8,423 nt of DNA, from NCBI GenBank assembly GCA_035546335.1, contig DATKDP010000121.1, positions 1 through 8,423 of the forward strand. The letters run 5' to 3'. Position 1 is the first letter of the stretch. The number at the start of each line of letters is the position of its first letter. Made by a program: the position numbers and the translations under genes. Origin of the DNA: DATKDP01 sp035546335 (lineage in GTDB: Bacteria; Acidobacteriota; Thermoanaerobaculia; Gp7-AA8). Shown piece after piece: positions 1 to 6,633 of the stretch. The notes under the pieces were generated by a model. That model was not told where the DNA came from. It saw nothing but the letters and a program-made list of their open reading frames with translations, and did not search any database.

Positions 1-48
1 TTCCCGCGCCGCTTCCGCGGGCAACTTCATCGGGTATCGGACGGGACG

Positions 49-360
49 GTGATCGGCGGCGAATTCGAGTCAGGTGGCCTGGGTGCGGTGCTGTTGTCAT
101 TCGTCTTGTGGAGCATGGTCGCACTACTGGCGGGATTCTTCGTAGCCGGTCTGCTGTCCTATCTGCGATGGGTTGCCGTTTTCGACGCGACGGCGGGCAT
201 TGTCGTCATGTGCATTTGTGTCGGGTTCGCGCTGTTGGCCTTTGGCCTGAAGGCAGCGCTGGAACGCGCAACGCGGAAAGAAAAGGCATTCGTCCTCGAC
301 TATGTGGGCGGAGAGCTGAAGGGAGTGCAGATTGCTCCAGCCGAGACGCAAGGTGCGTAG
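49..360 (+). CDS. Small two-helix membrane protein, start uncertain (possibly the C-terminal part of a longer gene)
   Basis: I do not recognise this protein. From a GTG at 49 it would be 103 aa. Two hydrophobic stretches, about residues 11-36 and 44-68, look like membrane helices. They are followed by a basic segment (ERATRKEK) and a soluble tail of about 30 residues. Codon use is consistent with a real gene, though with more A/T in third positions than the large kinases. The frame has no stop from base 1 to 49, and there is no convincing Shine-Dalgarno sequence before the GTG. The gene may therefore begin before the window and 49 may be internal. It ends in TAG, faces the neighbouring kinase gene tail to tail, and is separated from it by the inverted repeat at 414-493. 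The coding call is fairly safe; the start and function are not. Confidence 0.55.
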   Translation: MIGGEFESGGLGAVLLSFVLWSMVALLAGFFVAGLLSYLRWVAVFDATAGIVVMCICVGFALLAFGLKAALERATRKEKAFVLDYVGGELKGVQIAPAETQGA

Positions 361-413
361 CGTTGCGTCTGCGGATGCCTTGTGGATTTATCTGGGACCC
401 GACTTAAAGGACT

Positions 414-493
414 TGTCATCCTGAGCGAAGCGAAGGATCTTCTTGCGGGGATCGGGTGTCGCGAGATGATCCTTCGCTTCGCTCAGGATGACA
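414..493. repeat. Perfect 26-bp inverted repeat, REP/MITE-like hairpin
   Basis: Bases 414-439 are the exact reverse complement of 468-493, separated by 28 bases. The core is TCATCCTGAGCGAAGCGAAG, a highly structured intergenic sequence that I associate with dispersed REP-like repeats in many environmental bacterial genomes (recollection, not searched). It lies between the convergent ends of the membrane-protein gene (stop at 360) and the TolB-like kinase gene (stop at 510-512). As RNA from either strand it would form a very stable stem, so it could end transcription bidirectionally or protect 3' ends. Neither side has a clean T-run, so I do not call it an intrinsic terminator. Confidence 0.85.
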
Positions 494-509
494 CTTGGTT
501 CATTCACCC

Positions 510-2687
510 TCACGCCCGAAATCCCTCCCACCCCTCCCTGATCTCCTCCAGCGCCTCGCGCACTTCGGGGGACGATCGCACGCCGTCGAGAAACCAGTCG
601 TGTCGCGCAAGGTACGGATACGCCAGGTACCCGCGCGATAATGCAATCCGCAACCACGAAGCAGTCTTCTCCGCATCACCGAGAAGTGCGTACACATCCG
701 CTATCCACGACGCGTACTGCAGGTCTGCCGCTGCAGTCGCCTCCACCTCCGGAGTGAGCATGCTCAGGCTCTTCTCCCGCTCCTCGCGAATGGCAAGTAC
801 CAGTGCCATGCCGATTCGGGCGAACGGATCGTCGGGGCTTTCGCGCAGCATCGTCTCTGCATTCTTCTCCGCTTCGTCGGTCCGGCGCATCAGCAGGAGC
901 ATCAGCACTATGAGCATGTTCTTGAGTGAGAACACCGCCTCCATGCTGCTCACCGTTGCAAGCGCCTTCTCGAAATCGCCGTCCATGAGCTCGACGACGG
1001 TCATGCCGAGCTGTCCGAACCAGCTGAACGGATCGATTGAGGCCAGCCGCATCCCCATCGGCCGCGCCTTATCCGTCTGCCCAGCCAGGCAGTAGATGAC
1101 GGTCAGCCACGAGAGGGCGTCCAGTTCGTTCGCATCGCGCTCCACCGCTTCGCGCAGATGGCGGATCGCGCCGGGGACGTCGCCGCGGTGAATCGCCACC
1201 ATTCCGAGCAGTGCCCGGCCGCGTGCAGAGCCGGGGTCGATTTGAAGAACGCGCTTCGCAATCTCTTCGGCGCGGTCGAGCACCGCTACATCCTGAGAGA
1301 CACCGGCGTTCCAGTACTGCCAGAGGATGATGCCGCGCGTCGCCAGCAGCGCTGGATTCTCTCCCGCGATCTCGAGAGCACGGTCGATCTCCGCCTGCGC
1401 CGCGTCGAGCGACGACTCATCGAACTCGTACATCAGTTTGCGCGCGCGGAGGTAGCTCTCGTACGCGCGCACGTCGGCCACCGGGCGCTCACGCATCCGG
1501 TCGCTCTCGACGGACGTCAGCTTGAGCCGCAGTTCCGAGGCGATGGAGCGTGCTACTTTTTCCTGGATGTCGAAGATGTCGTCCATCGTGCCGTCGAACT
1601 TCTCCGCCCAGATGGTCGACTCCGCCGCGGCGTCGATGAGCTGCGCGGCGATGCGCAACCGCTCACCGGCGCGACGGACGCTTCCGGTGACGACGTAGCT
1701 AACGTGCAGCGCGGATGCAATCTGCGGAACCGCCGCGCCGCTGGCCTTCAGATGCGCGGCGGACGACCTCGCCACAACCCGCAGCGTTTCGATCCGCGAC
1801 AGATCGGTGATGATCTCCTCGGCCACGCCGTCGCCGAGGTATTCGCTGTCGCGCGCGGCGCTGAGATCGTCGAAGGGGAGGACAGCGATGGAGCGGGTCT
1901 CCTGCGCAACAGGCGTGGGTGGGGACGTGGTGGTCGATGTACGCTTCAGATCGGCGAGCACGTCCCGGAACGACTGGTAGCGCCGCTCGCGATCGCGCTC
2001 GAGGCAGCGAGCGCTGATCTCGCGCACTCCCGCGTCTTCGCCGAACGCTTCGTGGAGGATGCAGCCGAACGAGTAGATGTCGACGCGGTGATCGACCTCG
2101 AGGCCCATCGCCTGCTCGGGGGCCATGTAGCCGAGCGTTCCCATGACCATGCCGGGGGTTGATTCGAGGCTCCGAATGGCGGTGTGGTCATCGTCAGACT
2201 GTGGCGAAAGCTGCAACAGTTTGGCAAGCCCGAAGTCGAGCACCTTCGCGTATCCGTCCTCGCTGATCATGATGTTCTCGGGCTTGAGGTCGCGGTGGAC
2301 GATCCCCGCCGCATGCGCCTTGCCCAGCGCCTCGGCCACCTGGGTGAGCCATCCGAGCATCTCGCCGGAGCCGGTGGAGTGTGTGATCGAGCGGCGCAGC
2401 GTCTGCCCCTCGACCAGCTCCATGGCGATGTAGTTGACGCCGCCGTCATTACCGATGTCGTAGATATGGAGGATGTGCGGATGGTTGAGGGCCGACGCAG
2501 CCTTCGCCTCCCGCTCGAACCGCGGCAGCGCATCCGCGCGCGTGACCGCTTCCTTCGACAGCACCTTGATGGCGAGGTCCCGATCGAGCCGCCTGTCCCG
2601 CGCGCGATACACATCTCCCATCCCTCCGCTTCCGAGAAGCGAGAGGATTTCGTAGGGGCCGATGGTCGTACCGGGAGTCAGGGACAT
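510..2687 (-). CDS. Ser/Thr protein kinase with TolB/FlgO-like domain and TPR repeats
   Basis: This is a 725-aa cytosolic Ser/Thr kinase of the bacterial Hanks (PknB-like) type. The kinase domain spans about residues 10-250. It has the G-loop GSGGMG (19-24), the ATP-binding Lys41 in AIK, the catalytic loop HRDLKPEN (131-138), DFG (151-153) and APE (189-191). All catalytic residues are therefore present. After the F-helix motif DIYSFG (203-208) the chain goes almost at once to the final RCLERDRERRYQS segment, so about 30 residues of the usual C-lobe (the G-helix region) seem to be missing. A Thr/Pro-rich linker (250-262) leads to a TolB/FlgO-like domain (about 265-390; IAVLPF, GDGVAEEI, YVVTGSVRR). 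TPR-like helical pairs follow to the end. No membrane helix separates kinase and sensor. I chose the ATG at 2687 because MSLTPGTTIGPYE is the family-like N-terminus. The frame is open to 2765, but that extension is translated from a palindromic repeat. No good Shine-Dalgarno is visible. The 450-bp gap upstream suggests separate expression from the kinase operon. Confidence 0.93.
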   Translation of the reverse strand: MSLTPGTTIGPYEILSLLGSGGMGDVYRARDRRLDRDLAIKVLSKEAVTRADALPRFEREAKAASALNHPHILHIYDIGNDGGVNYIAMELVEGQTLRRSITHSTGSGEMLGWLTQVAEALGKAHAAGIVHRDLKPENIMISEDGYAKVLDFGLAKLLQLSPQSDDDHTAIRSLESTPGMVMGTLGYMAPEQAMGLEVDHRVDIYSFGCILHEAFGEDAGVREISARCLERDRERRYQSFRDVLADLKRTSTTTSPPTPVAQETRSIAVLPFDDLSAARDSEYLGDGVAEEIITDLSRIETLRVVARSSAAHLKASGAAVPQIASALHVSYVVTGSVRRAGERLRIAAQLIDAAAESTIWAEKFDGTMDDIFDIQEKVARSIASELRLKLTSVESDRMRERPVADVRAYESYLRARKLMYEFDESSLDAAQAEIDRALEIAGENPALLATRGIILWQYWNAGVSQDVAVLDRAEEIAKRVLQIDPGSARGRALLGMVAIHRGDVPGAIRHLREAVERDANELDALSWLTVIYCLAGQTDKARPMGMRLASIDPFSWFGQLGMTVVELMDGDFEKALATVSSMEAVFSLKNMLIVLMLLLMRRTDEAEKNAETMLRESPDDPFARIGMALVLAIREEREKSLSMLTPEVEATAAADLQYASWIADVYALLGDAEKTASWLRIALSRGYLAYPYLARHDWFLDGVRSSPEVREALEEIREGWEGFRA

Positions 2688-2724
2688 GGGGTGGTTGCGG
2701 ATTATCTCACCGCTTTCAGGTAGT

Positions 2725-2873
2725 GCATGTGGCAGGGCCCTCCGAGGCCCTGCCTTTTCAGGCATTAGAGATGTACGACACCTGGAGCGTGCACCATCTG
2801 CCCCGATGACTCCAGTACTCGTACATCTTTACGATGCGGTATAGGCAGGGCCTCGGAAGGCCCTGCCACATGC
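2725..2873. repeat. Repeat unit A: ~150-bp nested imperfect palindrome with hairpin ends
   Basis: The two ends (2725-2754 and 2844-2873) are inverted copies that match at 29 of 30 bases. Each end is itself a hairpin with a 9-bp stem GGCAGGGCC and a 6-base loop: TCGGAG in the left copy, read on the minus strand, and TCGGAA in the right. Each hairpin is followed by ACATGC. Nested inside are a second inverted pair, GATGTACGA at 2770-2778 and TCGTACATC at 2819-2827, and a third, CTGGAG at 2782-2787 and CTCCAG at 2810-2815. The element could fold almost end to end. It carries no reading frame of its own and resembles a MITE or a composite REP element. Its left hairpin lies in what would be the 5' leader of the downstream kinase gene. 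Confidence 0.75.
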
Positions 2874-2884
2874 GCCACGCCCAG

Positions 2885-3027
2885 GTAGCGGCGGATTCCG
2901 ATCCGCCGCTCTTCGGCTCGTCTGAAACTCGTGCGTTATGGGGCCATCGACCCTGGATGAATGCCCCACACGCCGTATCGCGATGGAGTCCTGGAACAGG
3001 GACATCGGAATCGGAATGTCCCGCTAC
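2885..3027. repeat. Repeat unit B: second hairpin-bracketed unit
   Basis: The unit starts with GTAGCGG (2885-2891) and ends with its exact reverse complement CCGCTAC (3021-3027). Near the left end is a 24-nt hairpin (2887-2910), stem AGCGGCGGA and loop TTCCGA. Near the right end is another 24-nt palindrome (2999-3022) with stem GGGACA and two tandem TCGGAA hexamers in the middle. The two hairpins start 112 bases apart; the equivalent hairpins of unit A start 113 apart. Stem sequences differ fully from unit A while the central hexamer is kept. An imperfect stem also lies inside, around 2939-2947 paired with 2970-2977. The repeat TCGTCTGAA follows each of the two hairpins (2918-2926 and 3038-3046). 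Confidence 0.65.
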
Positions 3028-3137
3028 TTCGCCCGGATCGTCTGAAGTCGAGTTCGTCGCGACCTTTAGTCCTTTCAGCTCGGCGAGCTGACGAGGCGGG
3101 GAGGGATCGCCTCGTTCTCGCTCGTTCTCGTAGTTCA

Positions 3138-6100
3138 CTAGTTACTCGACGCTGCACGTGCCTGTGGCAGATTGCGGAGAGCCACAACCATCTCGCGCGC
3201 GGACTGATAGCGCGCACCGGCGTCCTTCACCAGCGCTTTTCGAACGACGGAGTCGAGCTCGGGTGGGACGGCGCCATTCAGGCCGACGATGGCAGGAGGG
3301 TCAGCGTGGACGATGAGGTCGATCGTCTCGGATCGCGATGCCGCGGAGAACGGCAGGCGCCCGCTCAGCATCTCGTAGAGAACGACACCGAGACTGAACA
3401 GATCACTGCGCGCATCGAGCGGACGACCCAAAGCCTGCTCGGGACTCATGTAATGCACCGTCCCCACGATGGCACCATCCTCGGTGCGAAACCGCGTCTC
3501 GCCAGCGCTTCCAACCTTCGTAAACTCACCCGTGAGCTTCGCAAGGCCAAAATCCAAAACCTTCACGTCGCCGCGCTGCGTGATGACGACGTTATGGGGC
3601 TTGATGTCGCGATGGATGATTCCGCGCGAGTGCGCTGCGTCGAGCGCATCGGCGATCTGGACTCCGATGCCGACCGCTTCGTCGAGCTCGAGCGGCTGAC
3701 CCGCGATCTTCCGGTCGAGCGCCACGCCATCGACGTACTCCATCACGATGAACGGCGTGTCGCGCTCGTCGCCGATCTCGTAAATGTGCGCGACGTTCGG
3801 GTGGTTGATCGCGGACGCCGCGCGCGCTTCGACCAGAAAGCGATCGAGGGCGGCGCGCGAAAGCCTCCCGGAGTCGCCGAGACATTTGACCGCCACCGTG
3901 CGGCCGAGGCGCGTGTCATGCGCGAGATAGACGACCCCCATACCCCCGGCTCCGAGCTTGGATGTGATCCGGAAGCGGGAGAGCATCGTTCCCGGCCCGA
4001 GCCCGGAGACGACGGCAGGGCGGATCTCCGTCGGCTCGAGAGCCTCGGTCACGGCCCGTACCTCGAAGAACTCGACCTTGCCGCTGGCACCAGGCAGTGT
4101 CTTCGGCCCCGTCGCCTCGCCGAGCTCTCCCGCCGCGAGGGCATGCGCGGGGAGCGCGATGAGCGTCGCTCCCGGTGCCGCTTCCGTGGCGAGACGCTCC
4201 GCGATCGACACCGGCGTTCCCACGGCCGCGTAGTTCCGGAGCAGGTCGGATCCGAACACGCCTACCGTGCAGTAACCGGTGTTGATGCCGATCCCCACGC
4301 CCGCCTCGGAGATTCCGAACCGTCGCCATCCCGGCAGGAGCGCACGCACCCGCTCGTGCATCGCATGCGCGGCCGTCACCGCATTCCGCGCCTGCTCGTC
4401 GGGAGCAAGCGAGTCCGGCGCGCCGAACAGGACCGCGACCGCACCGCTGCCGATCGACTGAACCGTGCCGCCATGGGCCACGGCGACCGCCGTCATCTCG
4501 CGCAGGACCTCGTCGATCACCGCGGCCAGATCTTCCGGCTCGAGCGTCTCGGCGAGCGCATCGAATCTGGCGAGCAGGCAGCGGAGGATCGTGATCTTTC
4601 TCCGCTCGAATCCTTCATTCGATCCCAGCTTGCCGGAGAGGACGCTCGCGACGATTGGCTGCGGCAGGAAACGGCGGAGCTCCCCAGTGCGGAGAAGCTC
4701 CGCCATCTGCTGTTCGACGCGCGACTGGAGCTTCGCACTCAGCGCCTCGAGCTCGCGTTCCTGGCTGCGCGCACGGATGAGGTTCCGCACCCGCGCGAGG
4801 AGCTCGCCCTGGTCGAACGGTTTGCTGAGGTAGTCGTCGGCGCCGGCCTGGAGGCTCTCGATCCGCGCCCCCGTTCCGGCTCGCGCGGTCAGAAAGATGA
4901 CCGGAAGGCGGTGGAGTGCGGGGTCGATGCGGATTGCTTGCAGGAACTCGCGTCCGCTGACCTTCGGCATCATGAAATCCGTGATGATCAGGTCGGGCGC
5001 GTACCGGTGCGCCTTCTGCAGCCCGTCCTGCCCGTCGGCGGCGACGAAGACGTTGTACTGCGGCCGCAGGAGTGTCCGGACGTAGCTGCGCAGATCGGGA
5101 TTGTCTTCGGCGTAGAGGATCGTCGGACGTGCCGGATCGCTCTCCGCCTCGGCCTCCGCGTTGAGTGGCTCGACGTCGTCGGTCCTTCCTTCACGATCCA
5201 GCTCGGAGGCGGCGGCGCGCGCCAGATCCGCGGAAGCAGCGTCGTCCTCGATTTCGACGATCGATGCGGCGTCGAGGTGCCCGTTGCCGAGCGGAACGGT
5301 CAGTTGGAACGTGGAGCCGCGGCCGAACTGACTCCGCGCGACGACGTCGCCTCCATGCAGGTGCGCCACTTCTTTCACCAGTGCGAGGCCGAGGCCGGTT
5401 CCTCCGAACTCGCGGGAGGCACTCGCGTCGGCCTGGCGAAATCGGTCGAACACGTACGGGAGCTGGTCCTCCTTGATGCCGATGCCGGTATCCGCTACGG
5501 TCAGTCGGAAGTTCCCGCCGACGATCTCGGTCGAGACGTCGATCGTTCCCTGCCGCGTGAACTTGTACGCATTCGACAACAGATTGAACAGCAGCTTGTC
5601 GAGCTTCTCGAGATCGATCCAGAGATCGGAGCCGATGACTGCCGCGTCGGGAAAGAAGCGGACCTCGACGTTCGGCTTCCCGCCTCCTTCGCGGAAGCTT
5701 CGGACGCGCTCCTCGACCCACTGGTTGAGGCTTGCGGCGCGACTCGCGCGCAGGACCATCTGCCCGGCTTCGAGCTTTGCGAGGTCGAGGATCTGGTTCA
5801 CGAGGCCGAGCAGCCGCTGCTGGTTGCGGCGCATGAGATCGATCGCCTCGGCCACCGGCGGAGCGATCTGGCCGTGGGCTCCGGAGAGGATCTGCTCGAT
5901 CGGGCCGAGGGTGAGCGTGATCGGCGTACGGAACTCGTGGGAGATGTTTGCGAAGAACTCGGTCTTGAGCCGGTCCGTTTCCTCGAGAATCCGTACGCGC
6001 ATGTTCTTGACGGTTGCGGAGATGAGGCCGGCCACCGCGCGGAAGGTGTCGGCGTCGCCCTGGTCGAGCGGCGGAAACATCGGCGCCGCCTCCTTCAGGC

Positions 6101-6623
6101 GGCCCGAAACGATGACGCCGATCGTCTCGTCTTCTCCCGGAACGGGAACGGCGAGGAAGTACGGAAGATCGAACGCTTCCCGGACCCGATCGATGGTCGC
6201 GGTCGCCGGCGTCGCGCGGTTCGCGAGCAGCAGCCCCTCCCCCCGCGCAAAGTCCGCTGGAAGCTCGATCGCGACGCCATCGAAGCCGGCGGTGAACTCC
6301 TCGCGGTAGCCTGTCCAGTGGGCGGGGCGGTAGACGTGCTCCCGTTCGGCGCGCGCGAGCACGAGCGTCCTGTCCATCCCTAGCATCGAGTTGATCGCGG
6401 GAACGGCGATCTCGAAGATTGAAGAGATCTGCGTGTGCGCGGCGACGGACTGCTGGAGTTGCGACAGTAGAGCAAAGCCGTCGCGCTTCTGCCGCAGCTC
6501 GTGGCGGAGCGCGGGAATCGTGTAGTCCAGCTTGAGGTTTTCCCCGGCGAGCTCGGCGACCTGGCGCTTGTAGTACGCGACCTCACGCCGCAGCCGGTCG
6601 TGATCGTGAGATTGATCGCTCAT
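3138..6623 (-). CDS. Multi-kinase: GAF - histidine kinase - receiver - degenerate cyclase - Ser/Thr kinase fusion
   Basis: This 1161-aa protein has no membrane helix or signal peptide. In order it holds an N-terminal coiled coil (about 5-55) and a GAF-like sensor domain (about 58-205). The histidine kinase has its H-box at ISHEFRTP with phospho-acceptor His229, N-box around 347-351, DTGIG at 378-382 and GGTGLG at 407-412. The receiver (about 500-615) has acidic pair Glu506/Asp507, phospho-acceptor Asp549, Thr579 and Lys601. A helical linker (about 616-675) leads to a class III cyclase-like domain (about 676-855) that lacks its metal-binding aspartates. The Ser/Thr kinase (about 883-1150) has G-loop GAGGMG at 891-896, Lys913, HRD at 1004-1006, Lys1008, DFG at 1024-1026 and SPE at 1060-1062. 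Both kinases look intact. The start ATG is 10 bases after the stop of the FIST gene, and its ribosome binding site is weak, so translation is probably coupled. A hybrid histidine kinase followed by a cyclase is a known arrangement; the added C-terminal Ser/Thr kinase is unusual. Confidence 0.95.
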   Translation of the reverse strand: MSDQSHDHDRLRREVAYYKRQVAELAGENLKLDYTIPALRHELRQKRDGFALLSQLQQSVAAHTQISSIFEIAVPAINSMLGMDRTLVLARAEREHVYRPAHWTGYREEFTAGFDGVAIELPADFARGEGLLLANRATPATATIDRVREAFDLPYFLAVPVPGEDETIGVIVSGRLKEAAPMFPPLDQGDADTFRAVAGLISATVKNMRVRILEETDRLKTEFFANISHEFRTPITLTLGPIEQILSGAHGQIAPPVAEAIDLMRRNQQRLLGLVNQILDLAKLEAGQMVLRASRAASLNQWVEERVRSFREGGGKPNVEVRFFPDAAVIGSDLWIDLEKLDKLLFNLLSNAYKFTRQGTIDVSTEIVGGNFRLTVADTGIGIKEDQLPYVFDRFRQADASASREFGGTGLGLALVKEVAHLHGGDVVARSQFGRGSTFQLTVPLGNGHLDAASIVEIEDDAASADLARAAASELDREGRTDDVEPLNAEAEAESDPARPTILYAEDNPDLRSYVRTLLRPQYNVFVAADGQDGLQKAHRYAPDLIITDFMMPKVSGREFLQAIRIDPALHRLPVIFLTARAGTGARIESLQAGADDYLSKPFDQGELLARVRNLIRARSQERELEALSAKLQSRVEQQMAELLRTGELRRFLPQPIVASVLSGKLGSNEGFERRKITILRCLLARFDALAETLEPEDLAAVIDEVLREMTAVAVAHGGTVQSIGSGAVAVLFGAPDSLAPDEQARNAVTAAHAMHERVRALLPGWRRFGISEAGVGIGINTGYCTVGVFGSDLLRNYAAVGTPVSIAERLATEAAPGATLIALPAHALAAGELGEATGPKTLPGASGKVEFFEVRAVTEALEPTEIRPAVVSGLGPGTMLSRFRITSKLGAGGMGVVYLAHDTRLGRTVAVKCLGDSGRLSRAALDRFLVEARAASAINHPNVAHIYEIGDERDTPFIVMEYVDGVALDRKIAGQPLELDEAVGIGVQIADALDAAHSRGIIHRDIKPHNVVITQRGDVKVLDFGLAKLTGEFTKVGSAGETRFRTEDGAIVGTVHYMSPEQALGRPLDARSDLFSLGVVLYEMLSGRLPFSAASRSETIDLIVHADPPAIVGLNGAVPPELDSVVRKALVKDAGARYQSAREMVVALRNLPQARAASSN

Positions 6624-6633
6624 CGGCTCGAGA

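Larger units (their letters stand above)
2688..3137. other. Hairpin-rich intergenic region without a credible gene
   Basis: This 450-bp gap separates two minus-strand kinase genes. I see no gene: the short open frames here translate through palindromes and have no ribosome binding site. It holds four 24-nt palindromes (2731-2754, 2844-2867, 2887-2910, 2999-3022), described under the two repeat units. It also has a 7-bp stem with a GGC loop at 3075-3091 and a tandem 10-bp repeat CTCGTTCTCG at 3111-3130 just after the hybrid kinase stop codon. A GATAAT-like box lies about 15 bases before the downstream kinase start on the minus strand, but it has no matching -35 element, so I do not call a promoter. 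Confidence 0.7.

Noticed and set aside
1158..2162. A plus-strand open frame of 334 codons antisense to the TolB-like kinase
   Set aside because: Arg/His/Val-rich mirror of the kinase gene with no motif and no ribosome binding site.
2731..2758. A 9-bp GC stem followed by TTTT on the plus strand, resembling an intrinsic terminator
   Set aside because: No plus-strand gene ends nearby, and the same hairpin recurs at 2844-2867 without a T-run, so it is better explained as the end of a repeat element.
2688..2765. A 26-residue N-terminal extension of the TolB-like kinase
   Set aside because: It is encoded partly by the left hairpin of repeat unit A, and the family N-terminus begins at MSLTPG; the ATG at 2687 is preferred.
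3111..3130. Tandem 10-bp repeat CTCGTTCTCG x2
   Set aside because: Only two copies, short, next to a stop codon; too little to call a functional repeat or CRISPR-like array.
2758..3138. A minus-strand 126-codon frame between the two kinases
   Set aside because: Its translation runs through both palindromic repeat units, has no ribosome binding site and shows no domain-like sequence.
2961..6383. A plus-strand open frame of 1140 codons antisense to the multi-kinase gene
   Set aside because: Its Arg/Asp/Glu-rich, low-complexity translation has no recognisable motif, while the minus strand has complete kinase motifs throughout. Long antisense frames are expected in GC-rich genes with strong third-position bias.
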